Assembly: GCA_016926075.1 (NCBI GenBank) | Contig: JAFGPG010000042.1 | Span: 1 to 36,715, forward strand | Length of the DNA: 36,715 bases | DNA from: Methanomassiliicoccales archaeon | GTDB lineage: Archaea > Thermoplasmatota > Thermoplasmata > Methanomassiliicoccales > UBA472 | Direction of reading: 5' to 3' | Program-made: the position numbers and the translations under genes | In this document: in pieces, positions 9,232 to 17,781 of the stretch | How the letters are laid out: the number at the start of each line of letters is the position of its first letter | Position numbering within the stretch: position 1 is the first letter of the stretch | The notes under the pieces: model-generated | What the model saw: the letters and a program-made list of their open reading frames with translations, nothing else | Databases searched by the model: none | What the model was told of the DNA's origin: nothing

Positions 9232-10473
9232 ATGGACCAAGAGCTGCTGTTGAAAGGCTCCCGCCGGCTGGAATGGGCGGAGGCGCACATGTCGGTGCTC
9301 AGGGAGATCGGGGAGAGGATGAGGCGGGACGGCTCACTCGAGGGGACCAAGGTGGGCATGGCCCTGCACGTGGAGGCCAAGACCGGCATGCTGGCGGTGA
9401 CCTTGGCCCGGGCGGGGGCCAAGGTCCGCCTGGCCAGCTGCAACCCGCTATCCACGGACGACTCCGTGGCCCTGGCGCTCAGGGAACGAATGGGGCTCGA
9501 GGTGTTCGCCCGCAAAGGGGAGAGCCATGAGGAGTACTACGAGAACCTCAACGCGGTGCTGGACATGCGCCCCGACTTCGTCGTCGATGACGGGGCGGAC
9601 CTCATCACCATGCTGCACACCTCGCGCCGCGATCAGCTGGAGGAGGTCAAGGGGGGCAACGAGGAGACCACCACCGGGGTCATACGACTGAAGGCCCTGG
9701 CCGCTCAGGGCCAGCTCAGGTTCCCGGTCATGGCCGTGAACGACGCTCGCATGAAGTACCTCTTCGACAACCGCTACGGCACCGGACAGAGCACTTTCGA
9801 CGGCTTCATGAACGCCACCAACCTGCTGGTGGCCGGCAAGACCCTGGTGGTGGCCGGCTATGGCTGGTGCGGGAGGGGGGTGGCCATGAGGGCCAAGGGC
9901 CTCGGGGCAAGCGTCATCGTCACCGAGGTGGACCCCGTGCGGGCCATCGAGGCCCGCCTGGACGGCTTCCAGGTCATGCCCATGATACGCGCGGCACCCC
10001 AGGCGGACATCGTCATCTCGGCCACCGGATGCAAGGACGTCATACGCGCCGAGCACCTGGCGGTCATCAAGGACGGTTGCGTTCTGGGCAACTCCGGCCA
10101 TTTCGACAACGAGATCTCGAAGAGAGAGCTGGAGGGCATGTCCGGCCCCCCGGTCCGGGTCCGGGAGCTGGTGGACCGCTACACCCTTGAGAACGGACGC
10201 AGCGTCTACCTGATCGCCGAGGGGAGGCTCATGAACCTGGCCGCCGGCCAGGGGCATCCCGTGGAGATCATGGACATGAGCTTCTCCATCCAAGCCCTGA
10301 GCCTGGAGCATCTCGTGCGGAACCACGCCTCCCTGGAGCCCAAGGTGCACGGCGTCCCCCCGGAGATGGACGAGATGGTGGCGCGCATCAAGCTCCATAG
10401 CATGGGCCTGGACATCGACCGATTGACCGAGGGGCAGAGGAAATACCTGCAGGATTGGCAAGAGGGGACGTGA
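9232..10473 (+). CDS. ahcY: S-adenosylhomocysteine hydrolase (adenosylhomocysteinase family)
   Basis: Dinucleotide-binding GKTLVVAGYGWCGRGVAMRAKGLGASVIVTEVDPVRAIEA; DDGADL; ATGCKDVI; GNSGHFDNEI. Confidence 0.96.
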   Translation: MDQELLLKGSRRLEWAEAHMSVLREIGERMRRDGSLEGTKVGMALHVEAKTGMLAVTLARAGAKVRLASCNPLSTDDSVALALRERMGLEVFARKGESHEEYYENLNAVLDMRPDFVVDDGADLITMLHTSRRDQLEEVKGGNEETTTGVIRLKALAAQGQLRFPVMAVNDARMKYLFDNRYGTGQSTFDGFMNATNLLVAGKTLVVAGYGWCGRGVAMRAKGLGASVIVTEVDPVRAIEARLDGFQVMPMIRAAPQADIVISATGCKDVIRAEHLAVIKDGCVLGNSGHFDNEISKRELEGMSGPPVRVRELVDRYTLENGRSVYLIAEGRLMNLAAGQGHPVEIMDMSFSIQALSLEHLVRNHASLEPKVHGVPPEMDEMVARIKLHSMGLDIDRLTEGQRKYLQDWQEGT

Positions 10474-11390
10474 TGAGGCCCTTCCTTTGCGTGTACGGCC
10501 ATGTCAACCTGGACCACATACTCAGGGTGGCCCAGCTGCCAGAGAGGAACACCTCGGTGAACGTTCTGGGCAGGAAGAGCTTCTTCGGTGGGACCGGAGC
10601 GAACCTGGCCACCATGGCCTCCGCCCTGGAGGTGCCCACCGCCCTGGTCTCCTACGTGGGTCGCGACCTCCCCCCGGCCTTCCGGGAGCTCATGTCCAGC
10701 CATGGGGTCATCCTCGACGAGCTGGTGGAAGTGGAGGGGCAGGAGACCCCCGTGGTGTGGATCGTCACTGATGAGAGGGAGGACCAGGTGGCCTATGTGT
10801 TCCAGGGGGCCATGGCCGATATGGCCTCCTACCCGTTGAGGGTCCAGGGGGCCAAGGAGGCCCTGGCGATACATCTCATGACCGGCTCCCCGGACTACTA
10901 TCTGAGGCTGCTCACCCTTCCCCAGATGCTGCGGAAGAGGAGGTCCCTGGACCCCGCGCAGGAGATACACCACGTCTGGGACGCGGAACGGTTCAACAAG
11001 GCCCTGGAGTACACGGACATGTTCTTCTGCAACCGGAACGAACTGGCCACGGCCCTCAGATACACGGGCAAGGAGGGCCCCGAGGAGCTTCTGGGAAGCT
11101 TCCGGGAGATGCAGGTCATCATCAATACGCTGGGGGCAAAGGGCGCCCGCATCTACACTAAGAACGAGATACTGGATGTCCCCGCAGCGAAGGTGCAGGC
11201 GATCGACCCTACCGGGGCGGGGGACGCCTTCCGGGCCGGCTTCTACGCCGGGCTCTACCGGGGGATGGGCTGGCTGGACTGCGGACTTCTGGGCTGCTCG
11301 GCGGCCTCCTTCGCCGTGTCCTCCCCCGGGTCGCTGACCAACGTGCCCGGATGGGAGCAGGTGCTGGAAAGGGTGGAGTCGTTAAAATGA
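10473..11390 (+). CDS. PfkB-family carbohydrate/nucleoside kinase
   Basis: GGTGANLATMASAL and the signature DPTGAGDAFRAGFYAGL. ATG at 10473 overlaps the ahcY stop (TGATG). Confidence 0.93.
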   Translation: MRPFLCVYGHVNLDHILRVAQLPERNTSVNVLGRKSFFGGTGANLATMASALEVPTALVSYVGRDLPPAFRELMSSHGVILDELVEVEGQETPVVWIVTDEREDQVAYVFQGAMADMASYPLRVQGAKEALAIHLMTGSPDYYLRLLTLPQMLRKRRSLDPAQEIHHVWDAERFNKALEYTDMFFCNRNELATALRYTGKEGPEELLGSFREMQVIINTLGAKGARIYTKNEILDVPAAKVQAIDPTGAGDAFRAGFYAGLYRGMGWLDCGLLGCSAASFAVSSPGSLTNVPGWEQVLERVESLK

Positions 11391-11604
11391 GCTCCCGCGA
11401 CCAGGCTGGACACGTTGCCGGAGGATGAGGATTGAAGCAAAATTATAATAAGTGAAAAACCGTAGAGGGCGCCCAAGGTGAACGTATGGCATGGAGGCGC
11501 CTCCTGCTCTCCGGACCCGAACGGGGCGCGTGGAAGGGGAGGGCCCGACCGCTGCCCATCGACACCGCTATCCTCGTATGAGTATCAACTAAAGGTGATC
11601 AAGA

Positions 11605-11898
11605 ATGGAACTGATGGATTTCCTGACCGTGCTCCTGCTGACCTTCAGCCTCATCATGCTGCTGGCTGGCGTCTTCACAGCCTACTTCGGAAGCGGCAAG
11701 AGCAGGATGATCGGTGTCGTCTTGTTGGTGGTGGGTCTGATCGTTGGCCTTGTTTGGGTCTACCTAGGCTATGTCGACGAGGTGATCGAAGTGGACCTGT
11801 CCCAGGTCATATGGGACGCCTTCGTCAACATACTGGCCGCCCTGATCGGGGCCCTTGTGGCCGTGGGAGTGTTCCTGCTGGCCATCATGAAGAGCTGA
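11605..11898 (+). CDS. Small membrane protein of unknown function
   Basis: Three predicted hydrophobic helices: FLTVLLLTFSLIMLLAGVFTAYF / MIGVVLLVVGLIVGLVWVYLGYV / ILAALIGALVAVGVFLLAIM. Confidence 0.65.
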   Translation: MELMDFLTVLLLTFSLIMLLAGVFTAYFGSGKSRMIGVVLLVVGLIVGLVWVYLGYVDEVIEVDLSQVIWDAFVNILAALIGALVAVGVFLLAIMKS

Positions 11899-11963
11899 GG
11901 TCCCTTCCCCCTTCCGCCCCTGTCTCCCTAGGAGGCAAATCCTTTTTTATTTGAACTCTGTCA

Positions 11964-12440
11964 GTGGCCATGATGCCTGCGGTTCTCATCGTCCTAGGGA
12001 GCAAGAGCGACGTGGAGGTGGGCCGTAAGGCCCTGGAGGTTCTGAGGGGCTTCGACGTGGAGGCCAAGATGGTGGTGGCCTCCGCCCATCGCACCCCGGA
12101 ACGGGTACGGGGGCTCGTGAAGAGCAGCGGGGCCCAGGTGTTCATCGCCGTGGCCGGTCTGGCCGCCGCTCTCCCCGGGATGGTGGCCGCCCTCACCCCC
12201 CGACCGGTCATCGGGGTCCCGGTCTCCGGAAAACTGGGGCTGGACGCCATCCTGTCCATGGTCCAGATGCCCCCCGGGGTCCCGGTGGCCTGCGTGGGAC
12301 TGGACAGGGGGGACAATGCTGCGCTGCTGGCGGTCTCCATCCTATCCTTGACGGATGAGGGCCTGGCCCGGAAGCTGGATTCCTACCGTCATGAGATGGT
12401 GGAGAAGGTGGAGCGCGATTCCCAGGAGGTGGAGGGCTGA
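11964..12440 (+). CDS. purE: Phosphoribosylaminoimidazole carboxylase / N5-CAIR mutase family protein PurE
   Basis: GSKSDVEVGRKALEVLRGFDVEAKMVVASAHRTPERV...LPGMVAALTPRPVIGVPV...MVQMPPGVPVACVGLDRGDNAALLA. Confidence 0.93.
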   Translation: MAMMPAVLIVLGSKSDVEVGRKALEVLRGFDVEAKMVVASAHRTPERVRGLVKSSGAQVFIAVAGLAAALPGMVAALTPRPVIGVPVSGKLGLDAILSMVQMPPGVPVACVGLDRGDNAALLAVSILSLTDEGLARKLDSYRHEMVEKVERDSQEVEG

Positions 12441-13387
12441 TGTTCGATTCCCAGGTCTTCGTGGAGGAGAAGGTCGCCGAGATGAGGGAGAGGATTCCCG
12501 GCAAGGCGGTCATCGCCTGCTCCGGCGGGGTGGACAGCACGGTGGCCGCTGTGCTCGTGGACCGGGCGATCGGCGAGCGCCTGCTGACCGTCTACGTGGA
12601 CACCGGTCTCATGCGCCAGGGGGAGACGGAGCACGTGAGGGGCACCTTCGACAAGTTAGGCCTTCACTACAAGATGGTGGAGGCTGGCCAGGAGTTCTTC
12701 GCCGCGCTCAAGGGGCACACCGACCCGGAGAGGAAGAGGAAGGCCATCGGCGAGCGCTTCATCCGGGTCTTCGAAAGGGAGGCCAAGGCCTTCGGGGCCG
12801 AGTTCCTGGTGCAGGGCACCATCGCCCCGGACTGGATAGAGAGCGGGGACGGGGTGCGGGACACCATCAAAAGCCATCACAACGTCGGGGGACTGCCCAA
12901 GGACATGTCCCTCAAGCTGGTGGAGCCCCTTTGGGACCTGTACAAGGACGAGGTGCGTCAGGTGGCCCGTCACCTGAGGGTGGAGGTCTCCGAACGCCAG
13001 CCCTTCCCGGGGCCGGCGCTGGCCATCCGGGTCATAGGGGAGGCCGATGAGGAATCGGTGAGGGTGGTGCGGGAGGCATGCGCCATCGTGGAACAGGAGC
13101 TGGAGGCGGCCTCCGAGAAGGGGGCCATGGTCCGCCCCTGGCAGTACTTCGCGGTCCTGCTCCCGGTGCAATCGGTGGGAGTGCAGGGCGACAGGCGGGC
13201 CTACGGCCGGACGGTGGCCATCCGTTCCGTGGAGTCCGTGGACGGCATGACCGCGGCCTTCTCCCGCATCCCGTACGACGTGCTGGAGCGCATCTCCCTG
13301 CGCATCACCAACGAGATGAAGGCCAACGTTAACCGGGTGGTCTACGACATCACCCACAAGCCCCCGGCCACCATCGAGTGGGAGTGA
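12440..13387 (+). CDS. guaAB: GMP synthase subunit B (ATP-pyrophosphatase)
   Basis: PP-loop CSGGVDSTVAA; QGTIAPDWIES; PFPGPALAIRVIGE; C-terminal ITHKPPATIEWE. Confidence 0.96.
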   Translation: MFDSQVFVEEKVAEMRERIPGKAVIACSGGVDSTVAAVLVDRAIGERLLTVYVDTGLMRQGETEHVRGTFDKLGLHYKMVEAGQEFFAALKGHTDPERKRKAIGERFIRVFEREAKAFGAEFLVQGTIAPDWIESGDGVRDTIKSHHNVGGLPKDMSLKLVEPLWDLYKDEVRQVARHLRVEVSERQPFPGPALAIRVIGEADEESVRVVREACAIVEQELEAASEKGAMVRPWQYFAVLLPVQSVGVQGDRRAYGRTVAIRSVESVDGMTAAFSRIPYDVLERISLRITNEMKANVNRVVYDITHKPPATIEWE

Positions 13388-13390
13388 GCC

Positions 13391-14104
13391 TCACAATAGG
13401 GTGTCCAGGTCCTCCCAGTCATCCACGATGTGGTCCGGCACGATACCATCGTCCGGCTGGAAATAGGCGCTCTTCTTGAGCACCGCCCTCATGCCCACGC
13501 CCTTGGCCCCCCTGATGTCCGCCTGCAGGGAGTTCCCCACGAACATGGAATCCCCGCTCCCCGCCCCCAGGTTGAAGAGGGCCATCTTGAACATGCGGGG
13601 GTGCGGCTTGCGCAGCCCCACATCGGTGGAGAAGATCATGTCATCGAAGAAGCGCTCCAGACCGTAATGCCTAATGTCCCGCAACGGGTACTCCGATGGC
13701 AATCCCCAGGCAACGTCGGAGACGAGGCCCACCGCGCACCCCCGGTCCCTCACCCTCTCCAGCATCTCCACCGTGCCCGGTATGAGCCGGCGGTCCTCCT
13801 GCAGGGCGGAGTAGAAGATCTCCAGGGCGTCCTGTATGAGCCCCTCGTCCACCAGGCAGCCGGCGTTGCCCAGGATGTTCCCCAGTACCCGCTCCAAGGG
13901 CACCTCCAGCATGTCCCGCGACTTGCGCTCGCGGTCTCGCTGCAGGGTGGCCATCACAGAACCGCGGAACTCCGCCTCCTGCATGTGGCTTCCCGCCTCC
14001 CGCGCCAGGCGATAGAGCCGGCTCACCGTGCGCCCCTCCGGCGCGGACCAGTCATGGTAGTAGTCGATGAGGGTGTGACCCAGGTCGAATATCACGGCCT
14101 TCAT
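13391..14104 (-). CDS. HAD-superfamily hydrolase
   Basis: MKAVIFDLGHTLIDYYHDW (motif I variant); GLVSDV (motif II); STDVGLRKPHPRMF (motif III); MFVGNSLQADIRGAKGVGMRAV (motif IV). Confidence 0.9.
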   Translation of the reverse strand: MKAVIFDLGHTLIDYYHDWSAPEGRTVSRLYRLAREAGSHMQEAEFRGSVMATLQRDRERKSRDMLEVPLERVLGNILGNAGCLVDEGLIQDALEIFYSALQEDRRLIPGTVEMLERVRDRGCAVGLVSDVAWGLPSEYPLRDIRHYGLERFFDDMIFSTDVGLRKPHPRMFKMALFNLGAGSGDSMFVGNSLQADIRGAKGVGMRAVLKKSAYFQPDDGIVPDHIVDDWEDLDTLL

Positions 14105-14203
14105 GATGATATCCCATTAACGCTCCTCAACATAATCGTTTCCCGAACAGTTACGACCGGACCGACCAATCCCTTTATACGGGCCATCGATGATTCGGTC
14201 CCC

Positions 14204-14779
14204 ATGCGGGTCCTGGTGGTGGACAACGGAGGGCAATGGACGCACCGGGAATGGAGGGTGCTCAGGTACCTCAAGGTGGATACCAGGATCGTGCCCAACA
14301 CCACGCCCTTCGAGGAGCTGGGAGAGGTGGACGCCCTGGTGCTCTCCGGCGGCGCGCCGAACGTGGGCTCCGAGACGGCCCGCATGGGCAACAACGGTCA
14401 ATACCTGGACCGGGCGGACTTCCCCATACTGGGCATATGTGCGGGCATGCACTTCATGGCCATTCACCTGGGCGGCTCCACCGGCCCGGCGGTACGGGCA
14501 GAGTTCGGACGCACGCGGCTCTTCGTGGACCAGGCCGACGAGCTCTTCTCCGGCCTCCCCGGGCAGTTCGATGTCTGGGAATCTCACAATGACGAGGTGA
14601 AAACGATACCGGAAGGGTTCGAGGTCCTGGCCCATTCCGACACCTGCCCGGTGGAGGCCATGCGCTCCCTGCGAAGGCCGTTGTACGCGGTACAGTTCCA
14701 CCCGGAGGTGGAGAACACCGAGTTCGGCGAGGACATCTTCCGCAACTTCCTGAAGGTGGTGGAGGAATGGCACAGATGA
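14204..14779 (+). CDS. guaAA: GMP synthase subunit A (glutamine amidotransferase)
   Basis: MRVLVVDNGGQWTHREWRVLRYLKVDTRIV; nucleophile loop ILGICAGMHFMAIHLGG; FHPEVENTEFG. ATG 14204 lies inside the track ORF 13430-14779. Confidence 0.92.
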   Translation: MRVLVVDNGGQWTHREWRVLRYLKVDTRIVPNTTPFEELGEVDALVLSGGAPNVGSETARMGNNGQYLDRADFPILGICAGMHFMAIHLGGSTGPAVRAEFGRTRLFVDQADELFSGLPGQFDVWESHNDEVKTIPEGFEVLAHSDTCPVEAMRSLRRPLYAVQFHPEVENTEFGEDIFRNFLKVVEEWHR

Positions 14780-14994
14780 GCCCGGAACAGCTCAGCGTTC
14801 TGGGGGCCGCACTGGAGAAGCGGCGCAGGGACGACAGTGTGGAGAAGGCGGTGGGCCGGGAGGTGCGCAGGGCCGGCCTGCTCTACCAGGACTATCTGGA
14901 CATCATGCAGGGGCTGCGCGATCTCTCTCGGAGACGCAAGCTGGAACCTTGGGACGCCATCAAGCAGCTGTTACAGGAGAAGGAAGAGCAGTGA
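14767..14994 (+). CDS. Small conserved-looking protein of unknown function
   Basis: MAQMSPEQLSVLGAALEKRRRDDSVEKAVGREVRRAGLLYQDYLDIMQGLRDLSRRRKLEPWDAIKQLLQEKEEQ; overlaps the guaA-A end by 13 bp, suggesting translational coupling. Confidence 0.6.
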   Translation: MAQMSPEQLSVLGAALEKRRRDDSVEKAVGREVRRAGLLYQDYLDIMQGLRDLSRRRKLEPWDAIKQLLQEKEEQ

Positions 14995-15333
14995 TGCCAG
15001 AACGGTCACCGCCACCGCCAGCGCTATTATGGTGGCCCGACGGTCGGTGCCCAGGATGATGGGGAAGGGCCCTATGAGCACCACGCCGCCCGCCGAACGG
15101 TCCAGGGGACCGTTCACCGCCAGCCCCCGGGGCAACAGGCTGAACACCAGAAGGATGAAGGCGCCCAGGGCCAGCAGCAGGGAGGCCGCCCCCCAGACCC
15201 CCTCCACCTTGATGACCGGGAAGATCAGGAAGAGGTAGAGCTCCAGCTCGCCCCTGGCCGCCGCCACCCAGGCCAGGACCACCGAGCCGAGCGCCATCAG
15301 TGCGAAGGCCAACCTGGCGCGCCCCCAGTCCAT
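14971..15333 (-). CDS. DUF131/TIGR00304-type membrane protein
   Basis: Hydrophobic helices and the motif GGVVLIGPFPIILGTDRR typical of this archaeal family. Confidence 0.75.
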   Translation of the reverse strand: MDWGRARLAFALMALGSVVLAWVAAARGELELYLFLIFPVIKVEGVWGAASLLLALGAFILLVFSLLPRGLAVNGPLDRSAGGVVLIGPFPIILGTDRRATIIALAVAVTVLASLLFLLL

Positions 15334-15385
15334 GGACCATCATCCCCCCATACGCTTTTTTACTTAACCCTCCCTAGGACGTGCC

Positions 15386-16369
15386 GTGCCTCATCCCCGT
15401 CCCCGCGTGGTCATCAGCCGCTGCATCGAGTTCGATCATTGCCGCTACGACGGGGCGATGATCCCCAGTGAGCTGGTGCTGAGGCTCATGCCCTACGTGG
15501 AGTTCCTACCGGTGTGCATGGAGGCGGACATGGGGCTAGGAGTGCCCCGCGACCCGGTACGCATTGTGCGCCTGGAGGGGCGGGACCACCTGGTGCAACC
15601 GGCCAGCGGCAGGGACGTCACCGAGCTGGCCCTGGGGTTCGCCCACGAGCATCTGTCCCGACTACAGGACGTGGACGGTTTCCTGCTCAAGAGCAGGTCG
15701 CCGTCCTGCGGCATCAAGGATGTCCGGATCTATCCATCCGAAGGAGCCAAGGCCGCCATCACCAGCAGGGCCAGCGGCATGTTCGCCCGGGAGGTGCTCA
15801 GGGGCTTCCCCCATCTACCGGTGGAGGACGAGGCCCGCCTTCTCGACCCCAGCCTGGCGGACCACTTCCTGATCCGCATCTTCACCGGGGCACGTTTCCG
15901 CCAGGCCCGGGAAGGGGGAGGCGCCCGGGACCTCATGGACTTCCACACCGCGCACAAGCTGCTGCTCATGGGCTACGCTCAGGAGGGCATGCGCCGCCTG
16001 GGCCGGATAGCGGCCTCCTCCGACCCGGTGAAAGAGCGCTTTCGCAGCTATGAGGAGGGGTTGCACGCCGCGCTGCTCCGACCTCCTCGCCGCCGTTCCT
16101 GGAACAACGTCCTCATGCACGCCATGGGCTATTTCTCCGAGCGACTGCAGGCCTCGGAGAAGGAGCATTTCCTGCAGAGCCTGCAGTGGTTCGCGAAGGG
16201 CAAGGTGCCGCTCACCGCCCCCCTGCTCCTGCTGAGGTCCTGGTCCCTGCGTTATGGGGAGGGGTACCTGGAAGGGCAGGTCCTCTTCGAGCCCTATCCA
16301 GTGGAGTTCATGGGATACCTGGGGCAGGAATCCCTCAGTGGACGGGACCTGTGGAAGGGGTCCCGATAA
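15386..16369 (+). CDS. DUF523 (TudS-like) - DUF1722 fusion protein
   Basis: DUF523: VVISRCIEFDHCRYDGAMIP...LPVCMEADMGLGVPRDPVRIV...FLLKSRSPSCGIKDVRIY. DUF1722: LMDFHTAHKLLLMGYAQEGMRRLGRIA... NNVLMHAMGYFSERLQASEKEHFLQSL. Confidence 0.88.
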   Translation: MPHPRPRVVISRCIEFDHCRYDGAMIPSELVLRLMPYVEFLPVCMEADMGLGVPRDPVRIVRLEGRDHLVQPASGRDVTELALGFAHEHLSRLQDVDGFLLKSRSPSCGIKDVRIYPSEGAKAAITSRASGMFAREVLRGFPHLPVEDEARLLDPSLADHFLIRIFTGARFRQAREGGGARDLMDFHTAHKLLLMGYAQEGMRRLGRIAASSDPVKERFRSYEEGLHAALLRPPRRRSWNNVLMHAMGYFSERLQASEKEHFLQSLQWFAKGKVPLTAPLLLLRSWSLRYGEGYLEGQVLFEPYPVEFMGYLGQESLSGRDLWKGSR

Positions 16370-16409
16370 CCTATTTATCCCCAGCCACGTTTCTCCCTCC
16401 TAGGCGTCA

Positions 16410-17336
16410 ATGACCACCCTCGTCGCTGTGCTGAAGGAGATACTGGAGTCCAGGGGGTTCCTCGTGGAGATGATGGGCAGCTTCGTCCAGGGGCGCCGGG
16501 AAGGCCTGGAACTGAGCTTCTTCCCCTATCCCCGCCATTCCCCGGCGGCCTTGGAGGAGTTCCAGAAGGCCCTCCCCAAGCTCAAGGGAAAGGTGGTGCT
16601 GGCGGCATTGGTGCCCCTGGCCGAGAACGTTCAGAAGGGGCTCCCTTCACATGTGGTGGTGTGGGACCGGGAGGCCGTTGAGCACGAGATCGGGCGCACC
16701 AGGATCGAGAGGCTGGTGGGCGAGGAGGACCACGGGCTCATCGACGAACTGTACGCGGACGACTTTCCAGCGTCCATGCGGGAAGGGTTGCAGGAACTGA
16801 TGGAGGACGAGCGCATCGCACCCCTGGCCCTGGGCCTGAACGAGGTGGTGGAGATCACCGCCTGGACCGTGGGCGGTTTCAACCACCGCCTGGAACTGGT
16901 TCCCTATTACATATTCAGCTACGAGGCCCCTCTCTTCGTGGGAGAGGGCAGGATCGGCAGCAAGGAGGGCCTGCTAGCGGTCAACGCCATGACCAGAGCG
17001 GTGGAGCCCTGGAAGAAGGTCCCCAGTACCGTTCCCCGCCTGGAGATGGGGCACAAGCGCCTGGAGCCGCAGCTGGAGGAGGAGGAGGCCGCCTCCCTGG
17101 TGCGGGCGGCGGTGGAGAAGGAGCACACCTACGAGCGGGACATGGTGCGGGAGATGGGGCAGGCCACCATGACCGAGAGGGTGATGGTGCATCCCCGCCT
17201 GGACGAGCGCTCAGTGAGATCGCTGGGCATCATCTACGTCCCCATATGGTGCGTGGAGGGCACCAAAGGGGTAATGGTCATCAACGCCAGCAACGGTAAG
17301 GTGCTCAGCGAGGAGTACTTCCGGGACCTCTGCTGA
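16410..17336 (+). CDS. Uncharacterised two-region protein
   Basis: 308-aa ORF with clear codon bias and ATG start; no family recognised with confidence. Confidence 0.7.
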   Translation: MTTLVAVLKEILESRGFLVEMMGSFVQGRREGLELSFFPYPRHSPAALEEFQKALPKLKGKVVLAALVPLAENVQKGLPSHVVVWDREAVEHEIGRTRIERLVGEEDHGLIDELYADDFPASMREGLQELMEDERIAPLALGLNEVVEITAWTVGGFNHRLELVPYYIFSYEAPLFVGEGRIGSKEGLLAVNAMTRAVEPWKKVPSTVPRLEMGHKRLEPQLEEEEAASLVRAAVEKEHTYERDMVREMGQATMTERVMVHPRLDERSVRSLGIIYVPIWCVEGTKGVMVINASNGKVLSEEYFRDLC

Positions 17337-17781
17337 GCCTTTCCATCCTCTTACGTATGTTCTTCCAGTGCGCCCCCTGCCAGTAGACCTTGCCGCAATC
17401 CTCGCACCGCCAGAAGTCACAGTGACCATCATAGGTGCCCTCGTTGACCTCCTGCCTGACCGAGTCCCTGTCCACGGGGCGCAGCCTTCCGTTGCAGGCG
17501 GTGCAGCGGGAGGGACCGCGGTCCAGTTCCAGCTGGAAACGGGTGACCACGAAGGCCAGCTGGGCGTCGAGGTCCGTCCCCCCCAGGTACTCCCCGCGCT
17601 CCCCGGCACGGGCGGCCAGCTGGCGATCGCGGGTCAGGAGCACCCGATCGCCCTCGGAGAGCAGGGAGAGCAGCTCCCCGTCCGGCAGGTCGCGGGCGTA
17701 TCGGGCATCGTATCCCAGGATCCTCAGCCATCGGGCCAGGGAGCCCAGCATGCCGTCCAGGAGGAAGCGGGGCTCAGGCAT
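17305..17781 (-). CDS. Mut7-C RNase domain / PIN-like zinc-ribbon protein (COG1656)
   Basis: RFLLDGMLGSLARWLRILGYDARYARDLPDGELLSL...VLLTRDRQLA... CTACNGRL...CEDCGKVYWQGAHWKNIRKRMERL. Confidence 0.9.
   Translation of the reverse strand: MPEPRFLLDGMLGSLARWLRILGYDARYARDLPDGELLSLLSEGDRVLLTRDRQLAARAGERGEYLGGTDLDAQLAFVVTRFQLELDRGPSRCTACNGRLRPVDRDSVRQEVNEGTYDGHCDFWRCEDCGKVYWQGAHWKNIRKRMERLSRGPGSTPR

Noticed and set aside
13430-14203. N-terminal part of the track ORF 13430-14779
   Set aside because: Antisense to the HAD hydrolase; the real GuaA-A start is ATG 14204 after a TATA-like CTTTATACG.
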